Assembly: GCA_900095095.1 (NCBI GenBank)
Contig: FMBT01000517.1
Coordinates: forward strand, 1-64,000
Source of the DNA: Fragilariopsis cylindrus CCMP1102
Taxonomy: Eukaryota > Bacillariophyta > Bacillariophyceae > Bacillariales > Bacillariaceae
DNA length: 64,000 bases
Direction of reading: 5' to 3'
Positions 20,305-30,828 of this stretch are shown piece by piece; within the stretch, counting starts at the first letter, position 1; each line of letters opens with the position of its first letter. A program made the position numbers and the translations under genes. The notes beneath the pieces are model-generated. The model saw only the letters and a program-made list of their open reading frames with translations. It had not been told where the DNA came from and did no database searches.

Positions 20305-23300
20305 ATGACAATACGAGGAGCATCCTTCAAACCCGTCTTTGCTTGGGTCACACAAGGTAAAACAGAACATATGGTCACAATTGTGGATACGAAAGTATTA
20401 TCTATGTTAAATGATCATGGTGGAAATTCCAATAGTAATACGAATAAAACATCTTTATTATTATCCTTGCCACAAGATTCGAAAATTATTATTAAATGGC
20501 AATCGACCGATGCGAAGCAACCGGTGATTGTGTCCTCTATTAAATTAATGAATCTCGACCATGAAGGTAAAAGTATTGGTGGTGGACGTCGTTCCTCACG
20601 TAGTCGAAATAGATCAACACCTATTCCTGTTGTTGTTCTGCCAGTACCGATACCGGTGCCACTACTAGAAGACGAAGAAGAAGAATTCGAAGAAACAACA
20701 ATAACGCCGTCAATGAAAATGAAAATGAAAAAGAAGAAGAAGAAAAAAAGGGATAATAATAATAATAATACTGGAGATCATTCTGCTAATAATATCATAG
20801 ATGATTTTTCATCGTCGTCGTCATTAAAAACAAAGAAAAAGAAGAAGAAACGAAAAAGAGACAATAATAATGAAGAAGAAATAGAAATAGAAACAGAATT
20901 AGTCGATTTTGATGTTCATGAGGTTAAAAAAATAAAAACAAAACCTCAACGGAGATCATCATCATCACCATCGAAGTCCAAGTCCAAGTCCAAACAACAG
21001 CAATATAATCATGATCAAGATCATAAACATCAAAATCAAAATCAATATCAATATCAATATCAACATCAACATCAATATCAATATCAACTGCGTAAGAGTG
21101 ATGAGGTTGAGGAGGAGGAGGAAAGACATAACGTACAACGATTGAAATCACCATCACCATCGACGTCGTCGTCGTCATCGTCAAATTCAACAAAGAATGG
21201 ACTGTTTGACGATGATAAGGACGATGAGGAAGAGGATAGGAAAATGAGTCCAAAGAAGAAGAAAAAGAAGAAGAAAAAAAAATCGTCCGAATCTGTATCT
21301 GTATCTGCATCCGACAGTGTTCCTACTATTCGCAATATTAGTGCATGGAGTGATCTTATAGGTGGTAGCAGTGGTGGAAGCGGAAAAGAAGAAGGATCGT
21401 CGTCGTCGTCATCGTCGAAGAAGAAGAAGAATCTGAAGAATCTGAAAGATGATGATAATGTTTTAGGATTATTAGGAAACAGTCGAAAAATTGTCACACA
21501 CGGTAGTAGAAACAATAACCAAAATAATGATATCACTATCGGCGTGACCGTCGACGTCAATGCCAAGGCAATAACAAAAGCAAAAGCAAAAGATTATACC
21601 AACAATAAGGAATATGATATACCAGTAAAATTGACATTGTCGACGACAGCAACAGCAAAAGCAAAAGCAACAACAACGAAGAATATTATATCTCAAAATA
21701 ATCGTCCTCCACCTCCACCTCACATCGATGATGTTGAAAGTAAGAAGAATAAGGCATCAAACAGTGCGATGGCGGAAATTGGAATCAAAAAGTCAAAAAA
21801 TAAGCAGCATTCTTCAATAATTTTAGAAAATGTGAGTACGGCGGATGAGCCTGTTAGTTCTACTACTAAATCACGAATAATAGCAACAGGAAAAACAACA
21901 ACAGCAACAGTAATCACTAATAACGACGGTATCGGATACCAACGTGATAGTGATGTATCAGTATCCACCAAACAACAACAACATCAACGGCAGACTGGCA
22001 ACGTCGAGAAAGATGAAGCATCCACGACGTCGACGATGACGACAACGACGACGAAGGGTCGAACAATAACAACAACAAAACTTGCAAACGATAATACAAA
22101 TACGTCAGTACAATCTATGGTCGCTTCTACTACCGCCACAGCAAAAGCTACAGATCGTAATAGTACTGCTACTGGTTATGTTTCCGTCCATAATCATTCC
22201 AAGAAATCGACGACAGCGACGACGCTGACGAAGATAACTAAACAGAACAATACTGAACAACAACAACAACTACCAACAATTCCACGTAAAAAGATAAAAG
22301 TAGCATCAGTGAACACGCAAAGCAATAATGACGTCCATCGTAGTAGTTTGAATCCTCCCACTCCGTCAACACCGACAGCAACGACGATGACATTGGACGG
22401 AAGCAAAAACGCTACTACGACACCGCCGGCAGTTGATCTTGAATCATTGGCAATAGAGGAACAGCAATCAAAGCATTTCTCTCCTACTAAACTAGCAGCA
22501 CACACATCAGCAGCAATTATAGTTCCATGGACGGTAGAAGAAGATCGTCAACTGATTCAATTGGTAAAAATGCATGGTTCATTCAAGAAATGGAAAAAAA
22601 TTGCAAGGAATATTCCAGGAAGAAAAGGTAAGCATTGTCGTGAGCGGTGGCTGCATAATGATTTTGCCAGTAATAATCCATTACTTGAACCAAAAGAAGT
22701 AGAAGAAGGAGAAGAAGCAGTTGTACGGGGACGACGAGACGATGGATCTAAGTTGGTGAGTCGAACGAAAAGCAGCAAGAAGAAGCATACGGAGGGAACA
22801 ACAGGATCATCTTCGGCTTTGTCATTGTCGCAGCAACAGCAAAAGCAAAAATTGAGTAGAAAATATTCTAACGAGTCTCATAATGATTCACGTCAAAAAA
22901 AGCCACCACCTTCGTCATATCATCAAGAAAAGCGGTTAATGTTGGCGGGAGAGGTGGTCGCAACGATACCTCGTAAAAAATCGACGACGACAACGAAGCA
23001 GATGGTGATAGATCCGAACAAAAAGTCTGTCATAGTTGAAATTGAAACAACATCCAAAAAGAAACGACGACGGGAACACAGTAGTAGCATCGATACTCTT
23101 CCACTGCCTTCTTCTAAGAAAACCAAAACAACGAATGTATCAGAAACAGTTGGAATTTCCAGCTGCAAACGAGCCGTTCAATATGCAGAAAGACCAGGAA
23201 CTCCGACCAATAATAAAGCTAAATCTTCCGTCGTCGTCCCTGGCGCTTCTTTCTCGAAAAGTGACACAAACACTAAAGGAAAATTGGCGACAATCGAGGA

Positions 23301-25719
23301 TTCCACTAATTTTAGTAAGAAGAAGAAAGAAATCCTTCAGAATTTGAATGGATCGTCTTCCGACGGTACACCATTCATCACCAAAAAAGCTAAATCTACT
23401 GTTGTTATCCCCGGTGTTTCTTTCGCAGAAACTGCCGAGGAAGTTTATACTAATAATAGCAGCAAAAACAAAGCGGGGATCAACGATATGCCCATTACCA
23501 ACCAGAATAAATCGGTAGTAACGACTGCCGATGCAGCAACAAAGCAGAATATAAACACCCCCGATCGTCACCTCGAATCTAATCGCGATGCTTCTCTGGC
23601 TGTCAACAATGATAGACCAACAATGAATGGAAACTCGAACGAGCCTCGAGCTGATAACGGGAAAGGAATTTCCTTATCTACGATTGATATGAAGCCAGGT
23701 ACTATCTCGACGAAGACGAAGAATCGTTGGGATCCAAAAGCTTCATCACCAGCGGAATCAGCGGCTTTGTTACAATCGAAATCGCTGGTCAGGTCACAAT
23801 GCACATCAGCGCATGACAATAAAGATAGTATCGGTAAGTCCAAGGGCAACGCTGCTGTATCTGCAAGCGGAATCACCACGCTCGACGACCACGTCAAAGC
23901 AGGAGCTGGATCATCAGAAAAGGAACTCTCCAGTAAGATGATCACGAATCGAAGTGAGGTGGAAACACTTCTAAATTGTATCGAACAACTTCCAGACAAA
24001 GATCGGAAATGGATTGGATCTATTTTCGGCTCTCTGGAACCTAAGACGAAACATTTGGGTGATATTTTACGAGCAAATAGTTTGTCAATAAGAGGGACGC
24101 TTACAAACCTCCTTGAAAGTTTGATCCGTGCTAGGGATGACACACATCGTAAATTACCTTTGAAATCGTTCAGGGAATTAGTTGACGTCAGATGGACACA
24201 GGGTCCACTCAACAGAGAATGGATACGTAATTTATGTGGCTCATTACAGGATTACGGCACGCCCGATAAATGGCATTTGAAAGATATTCTACTAGCGAAT
24301 AATTTGCCAACAGTAGGAGATATTCGGGAACTCATGCAGAATTTGATTTATGCCAGAGATGATCCAAATAGATATATACCATTGAAATCGTTCAGGGATG
24401 TGCCTTACATCAGCTGGGCACGTTCTTTAATCGAACAACATAAATCTATTGAAGATCAACAAAAGCAAAAAGACAATGCGACGACGACAAAGGATATTAG
24501 TGGTGACGTACTAAAGGCGAGTACTGTTAAAAGCATATCATTTACGGAGAGTAACGGAACCGCGGGTAATCAAAACAGCAAATCTCAACTCAATACGCTA
24601 CGTATCGAAAAACAACACAGTGATGAAGAAAGACAAAAGATGATTAACGATGATGGAAATATGAATCGATTAGTTGTAGCGATTCCAAAGAATATGAATC
24701 GATTAGCTGTAACAACGCCAGAGAAAAAACGATCATCTGACAGTAGCATCGGTAAAGGAACGGAAAATAAAGCGAATAAGAAAGATGATGGTAAAGTTGC
24801 GAAGACGACGACTTCCAACGTTACAAATCGAAACGTTGAGGCGTCAATTCCAAAGAAAAAACGATTCCATGAGGAAGAAAGTAAAGGAACGAGTGGCAAA
24901 GCGAGTCGAAAGGATGACTCTAAAGGTGTCAAGGCGACGGTGGATTCCGGTATCTCAAATCGTAGAACCGAAAAGCCTATACCATCAGAGGACTCTGGTA
25001 TCTCAAATCAAAGAAACGAGAAGCCTACTCCACAAAAGAGAAGGCGATTTGTTCTTGATGATAGTGAAGAAGAAGATGACGATGATAATGACGGCGTATC
25101 ACTTCCTAAGAGGGATGTTTCTGATCAAAAGATGGCGAGTTCTGTCGCTTTGACTGAACGTACTGAAGTACCCAAAGCAAGAAGGAAGGTTTCCAAGGAC
25201 CGTATTCCTATTGTCAGAGATATAGAATCAAACTTCATACCGAATCAAAAACAGGCTAGCGGGGAAATGAGGGTTGCAGTACCCGATGCCAGTAGTACAT
25301 GTAGAATCTTGAAGAAAAGGAAAAGTCAACAAATTAATGCACAGAATGTCGGTCGAACGATTATAGACGATACGCGTATGCCGAAGAAAAAGCGGCGTTT
25401 TATTAGAGACCAGGCCGAAAAATTGATGACTGAAGTGAAGGACAAATATCATCAAGGCACGACGGCAACGACAAAACCAGGCGCCGTGGCCCCATCTAAG
25501 AAGCTTAGCACTGCCAAACAAATGAAAATTATTTCTCATCTCACAGATATAAATGCAAAACTGAAAAACTACGACGATGGCGTAAACGAGTCGTCAACGC
25601 GACTGCGGAAGAAGGCCAGAATAGCCAATAAATTGTCTAGAGTGAAAAAGGAGAGAGGAGTCAATATAACAAATTGGATAAAAATGAAAGGTGTACTTGC
25701 ACCATCTGTTGGTGTGTAA
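20305..25719 (+). CDS. Giant SANT/Myb-domain nuclear protein
   Basis: 1804 aa from the first ATG at 20305, single exon, intact. The first ~85 residues form a small folded-looking module (F-A-W-V-T, I-I-I-K-W-Q-S, S-S-I-K-L-M-N). One SANT/Myb repeat lies at about 740-790: W-T-V-E-E-D-R-Q-L, then W-K-K-I-A-R, G-R-K-G-K-H-C-R-E-R-W, the three-tryptophan pattern with R-x-R-W recognition helix. A motif K-S-[ST]-V-V-[VI]-P-G-[AV]-S-F recurs at about 971 and 1029. At about 1217-1370 there are two copies of a 70-80-residue repeat (I-x-S/N-L-x-G-S-L, L-x-D-I-L-x-A-N-x-L, L-I-x-A-R-D-D, L-P/I-P-L-K-S-F-R). The rest is Lys/Ser/Asp/Thr-rich disorder with many basic nuclear-localisation-like clusters. DNA or chromatin binding is likely; the target is unknown. 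A single Myb repeat in so large a disordered protein is unusual. Confidence 0.85.
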   Translation: MTIRGASFKPVFAWVTQGKTEHMVTIVDTKVLSMLNDHGGNSNSNTNKTSLLLSLPQDSKIIIKWQSTDAKQPVIVSSIKLMNLDHEGKSIGGGRRSSRSRNRSTPIPVVVLPVPIPVPLLEDEEEEFEETTITPSMKMKMKKKKKKKRDNNNNNTGDHSANNIIDDFSSSSSLKTKKKKKKRKRDNNNEEEIEIETELVDFDVHEVKKIKTKPQRRSSSSPSKSKSKSKQQQYNHDQDHKHQNQNQYQYQYQHQHQYQYQLRKSDEVEEEEERHNVQRLKSPSPSTSSSSSSNSTKNGLFDDDKDDEEEDRKMSPKKKKKKKKKKSSESVSVSASDSVPTIRNISAWSDLIGGSSGGSGKEEGSSSSSSSKKKKNLKNLKDDDNVLGLLGNSRKIVTHGSRNNNQNNDITIGVTVDVNAKAITKAKAKDYTNNKEYDIPVKLTLSTTATAKAKATTTKNIISQNNRPPPPPHIDDVESKKNKASNSAMAEIGIKKSKNKQHSSIILENVSTADEPVSSTTKSRIIATGKTTTATVITNNDGIGYQRDSDVSVSTKQQQHQRQTGNVEKDEASTTSTMTTTTTKGRTITTTKLANDNTNTSVQSMVASTTATAKATDRNSTATGYVSVHNHSKKSTTATTLTKITKQNNTEQQQQLPTIPRKKIKVASVNTQSNNDVHRSSLNPPTPSTPTATTMTLDGSKNATTTPPAVDLESLAIEEQQSKHFSPTKLAAHTSAAIIVPWTVEEDRQLIQLVKMHGSFKKWKKIARNIPGRKGKHCRERWLHNDFASNNPLLEPKEVEEGEEAVVRGRRDDGSKLVSRTKSSKKKHTEGTTGSSSALSLSQQQQKQKLSRKYSNESHNDSRQKKPPPSSYHQEKRLMLAGEVVATIPRKKSTTTTKQMVIDPNKKSVIVEIETTSKKKRRREHSSSIDTLPLPSSKKTKTTNVSETVGISSCKRAVQYAERPGTPTNNKAKSSVVVPGASFSKSDTNTKGKLATIEDSTNFSKKKKEILQNLNGSSSDGTPFITKKAKSTVVIPGVSFAETAEEVYTNNSSKNKAGINDMPITNQNKSVVTTADAATKQNINTPDRHLESNRDASLAVNNDRPTMNGNSNEPRADNGKGISLSTIDMKPGTISTKTKNRWDPKASSPAESAALLQSKSLVRSQCTSAHDNKDSIGKSKGNAAVSASGITTLDDHVKAGAGSSEKELSSKMITNRSEVETLLNCIEQLPDKDRKWIGSIFGSLEPKTKHLGDILRANSLSIRGTLTNLLESLIRARDDTHRKLPLKSFRELVDVRWTQGPLNREWIRNLCGSLQDYGTPDKWHLKDILLANNLPTVGDIRELMQNLIYARDDPNRYIPLKSFRDVPYISWARSLIEQHKSIEDQQKQKDNATTTKDISGDVLKASTVKSISFTESNGTAGNQNSKSQLNTLRIEKQHSDEERQKMINDDGNMNRLVVAIPKNMNRLAVTTPEKKRSSDSSIGKGTENKANKKDDGKVAKTTTSNVTNRNVEASIPKKKRFHEEESKGTSGKASRKDDSKGVKATVDSGISNRRTEKPIPSEDSGISNQRNEKPTPQKRRRFVLDDSEEEDDDDNDGVSLPKRDVSDQKMASSVALTERTEVPKARRKVSKDRIPIVRDIESNFIPNQKQASGEMRVAVPDASSTCRILKKRKSQQINAQNVGRTIIDDTRMPKKKRRFIRDQAEKLMTEVKDKYHQGTTATTKPGAVAPSKKLSTAKQMKIISHLTDINAKLKNYDDGVNESSTRLRKKARIANKLSRVKKERGVNITNWIKMKGVLAPSVGV

Positions 25720-26068
25720 AAAATACATTAAAGCAAGCCATCCACTTTAGCGTCGACTTAATATTGCACTTTAGCTCTTGTTCCATTTTCCTATCACCAA
25801 GCTTACATTACTGGTATGACAAAAAAAGCGTGTAGCTAACTTTCAATATTATAGTAAAACCTAACTATGCAACGATAGGCTCATCTTTCTTAGTAGCTAG
25901 AATCATCATGTAGAATCAAAAGCTATTGATTTTCTATCCTATTGAGATACAGTAGGTAGGGTGAATATTTTGACACGATACAAGATATATAATATTGTTA
26001 CTATTAATATTAATAATAATGCTAGAAAAGTATGACGTTCTTCTTCGAAACAAATTTACAACGGCAAA
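25720..26068. other. Intergenic, convergent 3' ends
   Basis: AT-rich 350 bp between two convergent stop codons. No gene or notable repeat. Confidence 0.4.
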
Positions 26069-27049
26069 CTATTGGCTTTTCGGTTTCTCTTCACTTTTGA
26101 GCTCAGGCGCCACCTTCAAAACAGCTTTCCAGTCATCAATAATTTGGGGTACTCTAAGTGTAAATGCCTCCCACATCAACGATCTTTTCCAAGGACGCCC
26201 TTCCGGAAATGGTAACTTCATCAGTCCCAATGCACGGATGATACCGAACATTCCACCTAATCCTTCAGTATCTCCAACAGACCGATCGACGTTGTATCCA
26301 CCGGTGAGTTTGTAACATTTACCTTCAGGGTTGAAACTCATCGAAAAACATTGTGGTGGTAAGCATATCCGTTTGTTCGTTGCTGGGAATTTTGATGGAC
26401 CAAAATTCAATGTTCCTAGGTGCTCGTACGCACTACGTGAAAAAAACCATATACGATTCGGTTCTAATGGATCAATTTTAAAGTTATAAAAATTTGCTGA
26501 TGATGTTGGGAATGCCTCTCGGACCTTAAACTTTGTGAATGCTTCACAGAATTGAGTTTTCGTTAGTGGACCAACCACAGGAAACAAAAATTGGAAGTCG
26601 TCAGACAGTAAACTTGGATCATCTCCACCTAATTCGTTACAAATAAGATTCGTTGCTAATTCTTTCAATTTTTTCTCATTTCCTAATATATCCATGCTGG
26701 AAGTGCTAAATTCAGGATACTTTTCTTTCGCGTATGCGACAGTTTTCTTTAAGGTTTCCTGTTCATTCATCACTTGATTAGGACCCAATTTTCCATTTTC
26801 ACTTGCCCCTGTTCCTTCACGAGAAACGATCAAATCATCACGATCGTCTTGGAAGGTACGAACACGTTCGGCATGAGGTATTCTCGAATCTTGTTCGATT
26901 TGTGCCAGAGTAACAGTCGAAATAACTTTCACTATAGAGCGAGCGGTACCATCGATAACATTAATCAATAAATTACTTCCGAATAGGACGAACACACATG
27001 AAACATGACCAGCGGTGCTAATGATAGTGCGGATATAGGTTACAAGCAT
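26069..27049 (-). CDS. Conserved algal-type protein with possible NTF2/SnoaL-like core
   Basis: 326 aa from an ATG at 27047-27049. The N-terminus has a hydrophobic segment (about residues 14-35), possibly a signal or targeting element. The middle (about 130-280) looks like an NTF2/SnoaL-like alpha+beta fold: a helix with N-L-I-C-N-E-L, then L-S-D-D-F-Q-F-L-F-P-V-V-G-P-L-T-K-T-Q-F, N-F-Y-N-F-K-I-D and I-W-F-F-S-R-S. It then shows C-F-S-M-S-F-N-P-E-G-K-C-Y-K-L-T-G-G-Y, a pattern I associate with unnamed diatom and haptophyte proteins. No catalytic residues are obvious. The fold assignment is inference from the layout, not from a search; the coding status is well supported by the even, non-repetitive composition. 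Confidence 0.8.
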   Translation of the reverse strand: MLVTYIRTIISTAGHVSCVFVLFGSNLLINVIDGTARSIVKVISTVTLAQIEQDSRIPHAERVRTFQDDRDDLIVSREGTGASENGKLGPNQVMNEQETLKKTVAYAKEKYPEFSTSSMDILGNEKKLKELATNLICNELGGDDPSLLSDDFQFLFPVVGPLTKTQFCEAFTKFKVREAFPTSSANFYNFKIDPLEPNRIWFFSRSAYEHLGTLNFGPSKFPATNKRICLPPQCFSMSFNPEGKCYKLTGGYNVDRSVGDTEGLGGMFGIIRALGLMKLPFPEGRPWKRSLMWEAFTLRVPQIIDDWKAVLKVAPELKSEEKPKSQ

Positions 27050-27413
27050 TTTTCCTTTTCCTTTCCTTCTTTTTTTATTTGTGTCAAGATGGGAACCAGT
27101 GTTCTCAATTTAATTTCTTGTGATTAGATTTTGTGAACTCTGATTGATTCATTCGGATCTTGTGTTGTTTTTAGTTGTAACACGAAGAGTGAGTGGTGAG
27201 TCAGTCTCACTAAGCAGTGAGTCGAGCTAGTCGAGTCGAATCAAGCCCTGAATGCTCACCTGCTTGATTTTTACCGTTTCAGCAATTCTGCCGGTCTGCG
27301 CGCGTTAAGTACGAAAATAATTTAAAATTAATCCTCCTCTCACATTTCTCCTCTTTTCACAACCGTTTTAACACATTAAGTATCCTGAAAAGGATAGGAA
27401 CCATCACTTCACA

Positions 27414-27620
27414 ATGGCCATCGATAATTTGAGTGAAATCGTTGAAAACGTCCTTGAAAGGTCGTCGCTTTCGAGCGATAAAATCCAAAGGACACCAGAC
27501 AATCTGCCAACTACTGCAGAGGTTGGGGCAAACCGACGGAAATTTCACTACAATGATAAAGCAAGCTGTTACGTTGCTGAGTCCAGAATTATTTATCAAA
27601 AGATCAGAACAATGAAGTAA
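27414..27620 (+). CDS. Possible small ORF of 68 aa
   Basis: An ATG at 27414 in good context (preceded by CACA, followed by GCC) opens 68 codons of non-repetitive composition (N-L-S-E-I-V-E-N-V-L-E-R, T-A-E-V-G-A-N-R-R-K-F). No family is recognised. It lies between the promoter of the NTF2-like gene and the 3' end of the NmrA-like gene. It could equally be chance; a second frame in the same stretch is also open for 60 codons. Confidence 0.25.
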   Translation: MAIDNLSEIVENVLERSSLSSDKIQRTPDNLPTTAEVGANRRKFHYNDKASCYVAESRIIYQKIRTMK

Positions 27621-27836
27621 TACTTAAAATATTTGTTTGTTTCAACGAGTTGTTTAATTGATAATTAGTACATATTGAATATTTATCAAGTCATGCTGTC
27701 CTCCTTCCACGTTGAAAATTTGGACAGCTCATTAAAAAGTTCACGTAGTGTAAGAATATAATTGATAATTGCTCATAAGTTCCGAGATCTTTTTGTATCC
27801 CTCTTCGTGAATGGCAGGATTTAGTAAAATCAAAGT

Positions 27837-28739
27837 TTACGACGACTTTGCAGACATGAGAATATCGCTATCTTTTTCTGCTTGAACCGCTTGTGCAAAG
27901 TGATATTTCAAATGGTGTGTACCATGACACTCACCGACCATATCCATATTCAAGGCGGTGAGAAAGAATTGTGTTGGTCCCCAAATAGCGAGAGGAGTTA
28001 TCCATGGTAATACCTTGATCAGACCGATGCGAATACTATCCCAGACGAAACTGATTTTAATCGGTTTTCCTAGAGCGCTAAAGGCTAGTTCGGCAATGTC
28101 TTTCTGGCTAAGAATATCGGGCCCTCCGATATCTACTGTGGCTCGTCCTTCAGCAATGACATCCGCTGTTGCCTTGGCCAAGTCTTCTCCGTGAATCGGG
28201 TTGATAGTATGGCTACCATCCCCAAATAAGTAGACACGACCGCCCTTCGCCATATTCAGAAAATCCTGCATATCTGAAAAGAAGCCAGAGGGGCATATCA
28301 CGGTGGCCAGTTCAATTTTGCCATCTTGAACCGCTTGTTCTAGTTCCGTCACAAAATCTTCTTTGGCTTTGATCGCCGTTATATGCGCCATAGCTTTGCC
28401 CTGGAGGACGTGGATGTAGGCGAACCGCGGTACTTTGGCCACGATGGCTTCATCCAACAGGTTTTTATTGGCTTGGTAATCGACGTCTCGATAAGTCAGT
28501 CCGTCTCTTTGGCGGGTAATGCCCACTGCCGAAATGACGAGATCTACACCATCGTCCATGATGCCTTTCAAAGTCTCGGGTTTGGTCACCTCACCTTGGA
28601 CTAATTTGGTAGCCATGGGTGCGCCCTCTGGTTTTCGTACCAGAGCAATCACATTCCAATCCTCTCGTTTCATGTATTCTGCCACCAAGAAACGCCCGAG
28701 ATATCCTGTCGCTCCAGCTATTAGTACTGTTTTCGTCAT
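27837..28739 (-). CDS. NmrA-like / atypical SDR NAD(P)-binding protein
   Basis: 300 aa from an ATG at 28737-28739. The N-terminus holds the Rossmann fingerprint G-A-T-G-Y-L-G (residues 9-15), then V-I-A-L-V-R-K-P and, further on, V-I-S-A-V-G-I-T and D-Y-Q-A-N-K-N-L-L-D-E-A. The Y-x-x-x-K catalytic motif of classical SDRs is not seen, as expected for the atypical NmrA/a5 group. Later blocks I-C-P-S-G-F-F-S-D-M and I-N-P-I-H-G-E-D-L-A complete the family pattern. Members range from redox sensors to plastid reductases (for example divinyl-reductase-like proteins); no targeting peptide is visible, and the reaction cannot be assigned. Base composition is more GC-rich than the flanks, like the MDR gene at 13.7 kb. 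Confidence 0.9.
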   Translation of the reverse strand: MTKTVLIAGATGYLGRFLVAEYMKREDWNVIALVRKPEGAPMATKLVQGEVTKPETLKGIMDDGVDLVISAVGITRQRDGLTYRDVDYQANKNLLDEAIVAKVPRFAYIHVLQGKAMAHITAIKAKEDFVTELEQAVQDGKIELATVICPSGFFSDMQDFLNMAKGGRVYLFGDGSHTINPIHGEDLAKATADVIAEGRATVDIGGPDILSQKDIAELAFSALGKPIKISFVWDSIRIGLIKVLPWITPLAIWGPTQFFLTALNMDMVGECHGTHHLKYHFAQAVQAEKDSDILMSAKSS

Positions 28740-29545
28740 TCTTTCTTTGTGTGTTATTGCTTTGTTTATTTCCTTTGTTATTTTTTATGGTGATGTGCAT
28801 GGTTGTGTTGGATCATTGAAGATGATAAATGAGAAGCCCATCAAACAAACAGCAGGGAGATCCGCCTTTAACTTCTTTGAAGTAGTCGTGACGATCGATC
28901 TCGTTCAGTCCGCGAAAGCAGTATTGAAGCGCGATGAAGCGTATCCAGCCGTTGCCTTCTTGCATACGTTAAGTAGCAACGGGATGATGTTGTGATGTCA
29001 AGTCGCCGAGAAACCATTCACGAGACACTGTAGGCATATCTAAAGAAGGCCACGAATCAATCACGAAAGAATTTTTTCGCGGTTTCACTCTCCTCACTTT
29101 TCTCACTACCGTATATATCGTCATCCATCCAGCAAGCAACGGAAGTGGATGGATTTTGAATCGCTGAGTACTTCGACGACAGCTTTATAGAAGCTGACAT
29201 TGATATTGACCATCATGATGACGATATTTGGGCTCGATTGATTGGCAGTCCAAATCGCAATGATGAGTCTCTTCTAACAACCAAACTCGCTAGTTCAGCT
29301 GTCGCCATTCTTATTTAGCATTTAAGTAGGGATTATTAACACTGAAATTAGTAATAAAAATTTTGAATATATTTTGGATAAAATTTTACTAATCAAATAG
29401 ATAGATGATGACATATTACTATACATGCATTGTTTTGACTGCCCATACCAGTCATGTCGATCTCCTAGTATGGTACTATTAATTGATAATCAGAACAAGG
29501 AACTAATCCGTGTTTTTTGGAGCAGCTCCCTTCCGTTTTAAATCA
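28740..29545. other. Intergenic region
   Basis: About 800 bp between the NmrA-like promoter and the fasciclin gene's 3' end. Open frames in its left part overlap the neighbouring gene antisense and have no support. Nothing else is recognised. Confidence 0.4.
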
Positions 29546-30791
29546 TCACAAAAATGAAAACAGGAAGAACGTAGATATCGCGATGACTAGGGATTGGTTC
29601 AAACAAAGCAAATAGTTTCCCCCACTCACGGTTTCTGGAGTGGGCATTTGTAATGTTGGGTTGGGGGTGGACGGTTTTTCGGGGACAGGGGACTGTGTAG
29701 GTGTAGCCCCTGGACTCGGATCAGTCGGCATCGACTGTGTAGGTACATCATCACTCGTATCGCAAGTTGAAAGGAAGGCAGGAATATCAATTGATGATGG
29801 TACTAGTACTTCATCGATAATATGAATAACACCATTGGTAGCTAATACATCGGCCACGAGTACTGTCGAGTTGTTAATCATGATATTATCAGTTAAATCA
29901 ACTATAACGAAGCCTCCTTCTAACGTACGTGCTTCCCGTGTTATAACGAAGTCTCCTTCTAACGTACGTGCTTCCATTCCATCAGTTAGATCAGATGATA
30001 AAACTACACCATTAACAACATGATATAATAAAAGACTTGATAATTCACCCTTATTCTCTTCTTGTAGTAAACAAGTAACTAGTCCATCAGGTAATGAAGC
30101 GAATGCATCATCAGTTGGTGCAAATACAGTAAATGGCCCATTAGGTCCCGCTAATGCACCAACGAGGTTGGCAGCACCCAATGCAGTAACTAACGTATCA
30201 AACAAACCAGCATCAATGGCCGTACGAGGAATGTCCAACTCCATGTCATTATCATCACTGGAATCGGCAATATTCGGTAGCGTCGGTAGCATGAGGGCGT
30301 CATCTATAGTGTATACAACACCGTTACAAGCCTGAATAGCGTTACCGACGATTTTCGGTGCCGGTCGCGACGCGGTATTTCCGGGACCGACTTGAAGTAC
30401 TTCGATTCCTACGCATTCAGTAGTACTGCTTTCTTGGTTCATTGTCATATCTTCGTTCAACATAAGTAGAGACTTTCCACAATTCAACGACGGATCTCCT
30501 ATATCGTTCTCTATTGTATTCGCTGCGATATGGAATAACAATACGTCGTTGATAGTTGTTAGATTATAACCATCAATCAAAAGAGAGGCACTGCCGGCGT
30601 TAATAATTCGATCGGGAGGAGCAAATACAGTGAATTCACCATATTTAAAATCAATTCGTCTCTTTAGAAGCAAGGAGGAAAATTCCTCGGCGCCAACGTC
30701 GACGAGGACATCGTCTTTTCAATATAAGGCATTTTGAAAGGAACATACGCAATAAAATAATTTGGAGTAAGAGAGATGTTTCCGTCGTCGT

Positions 30792-30828
<37 letters not shown>

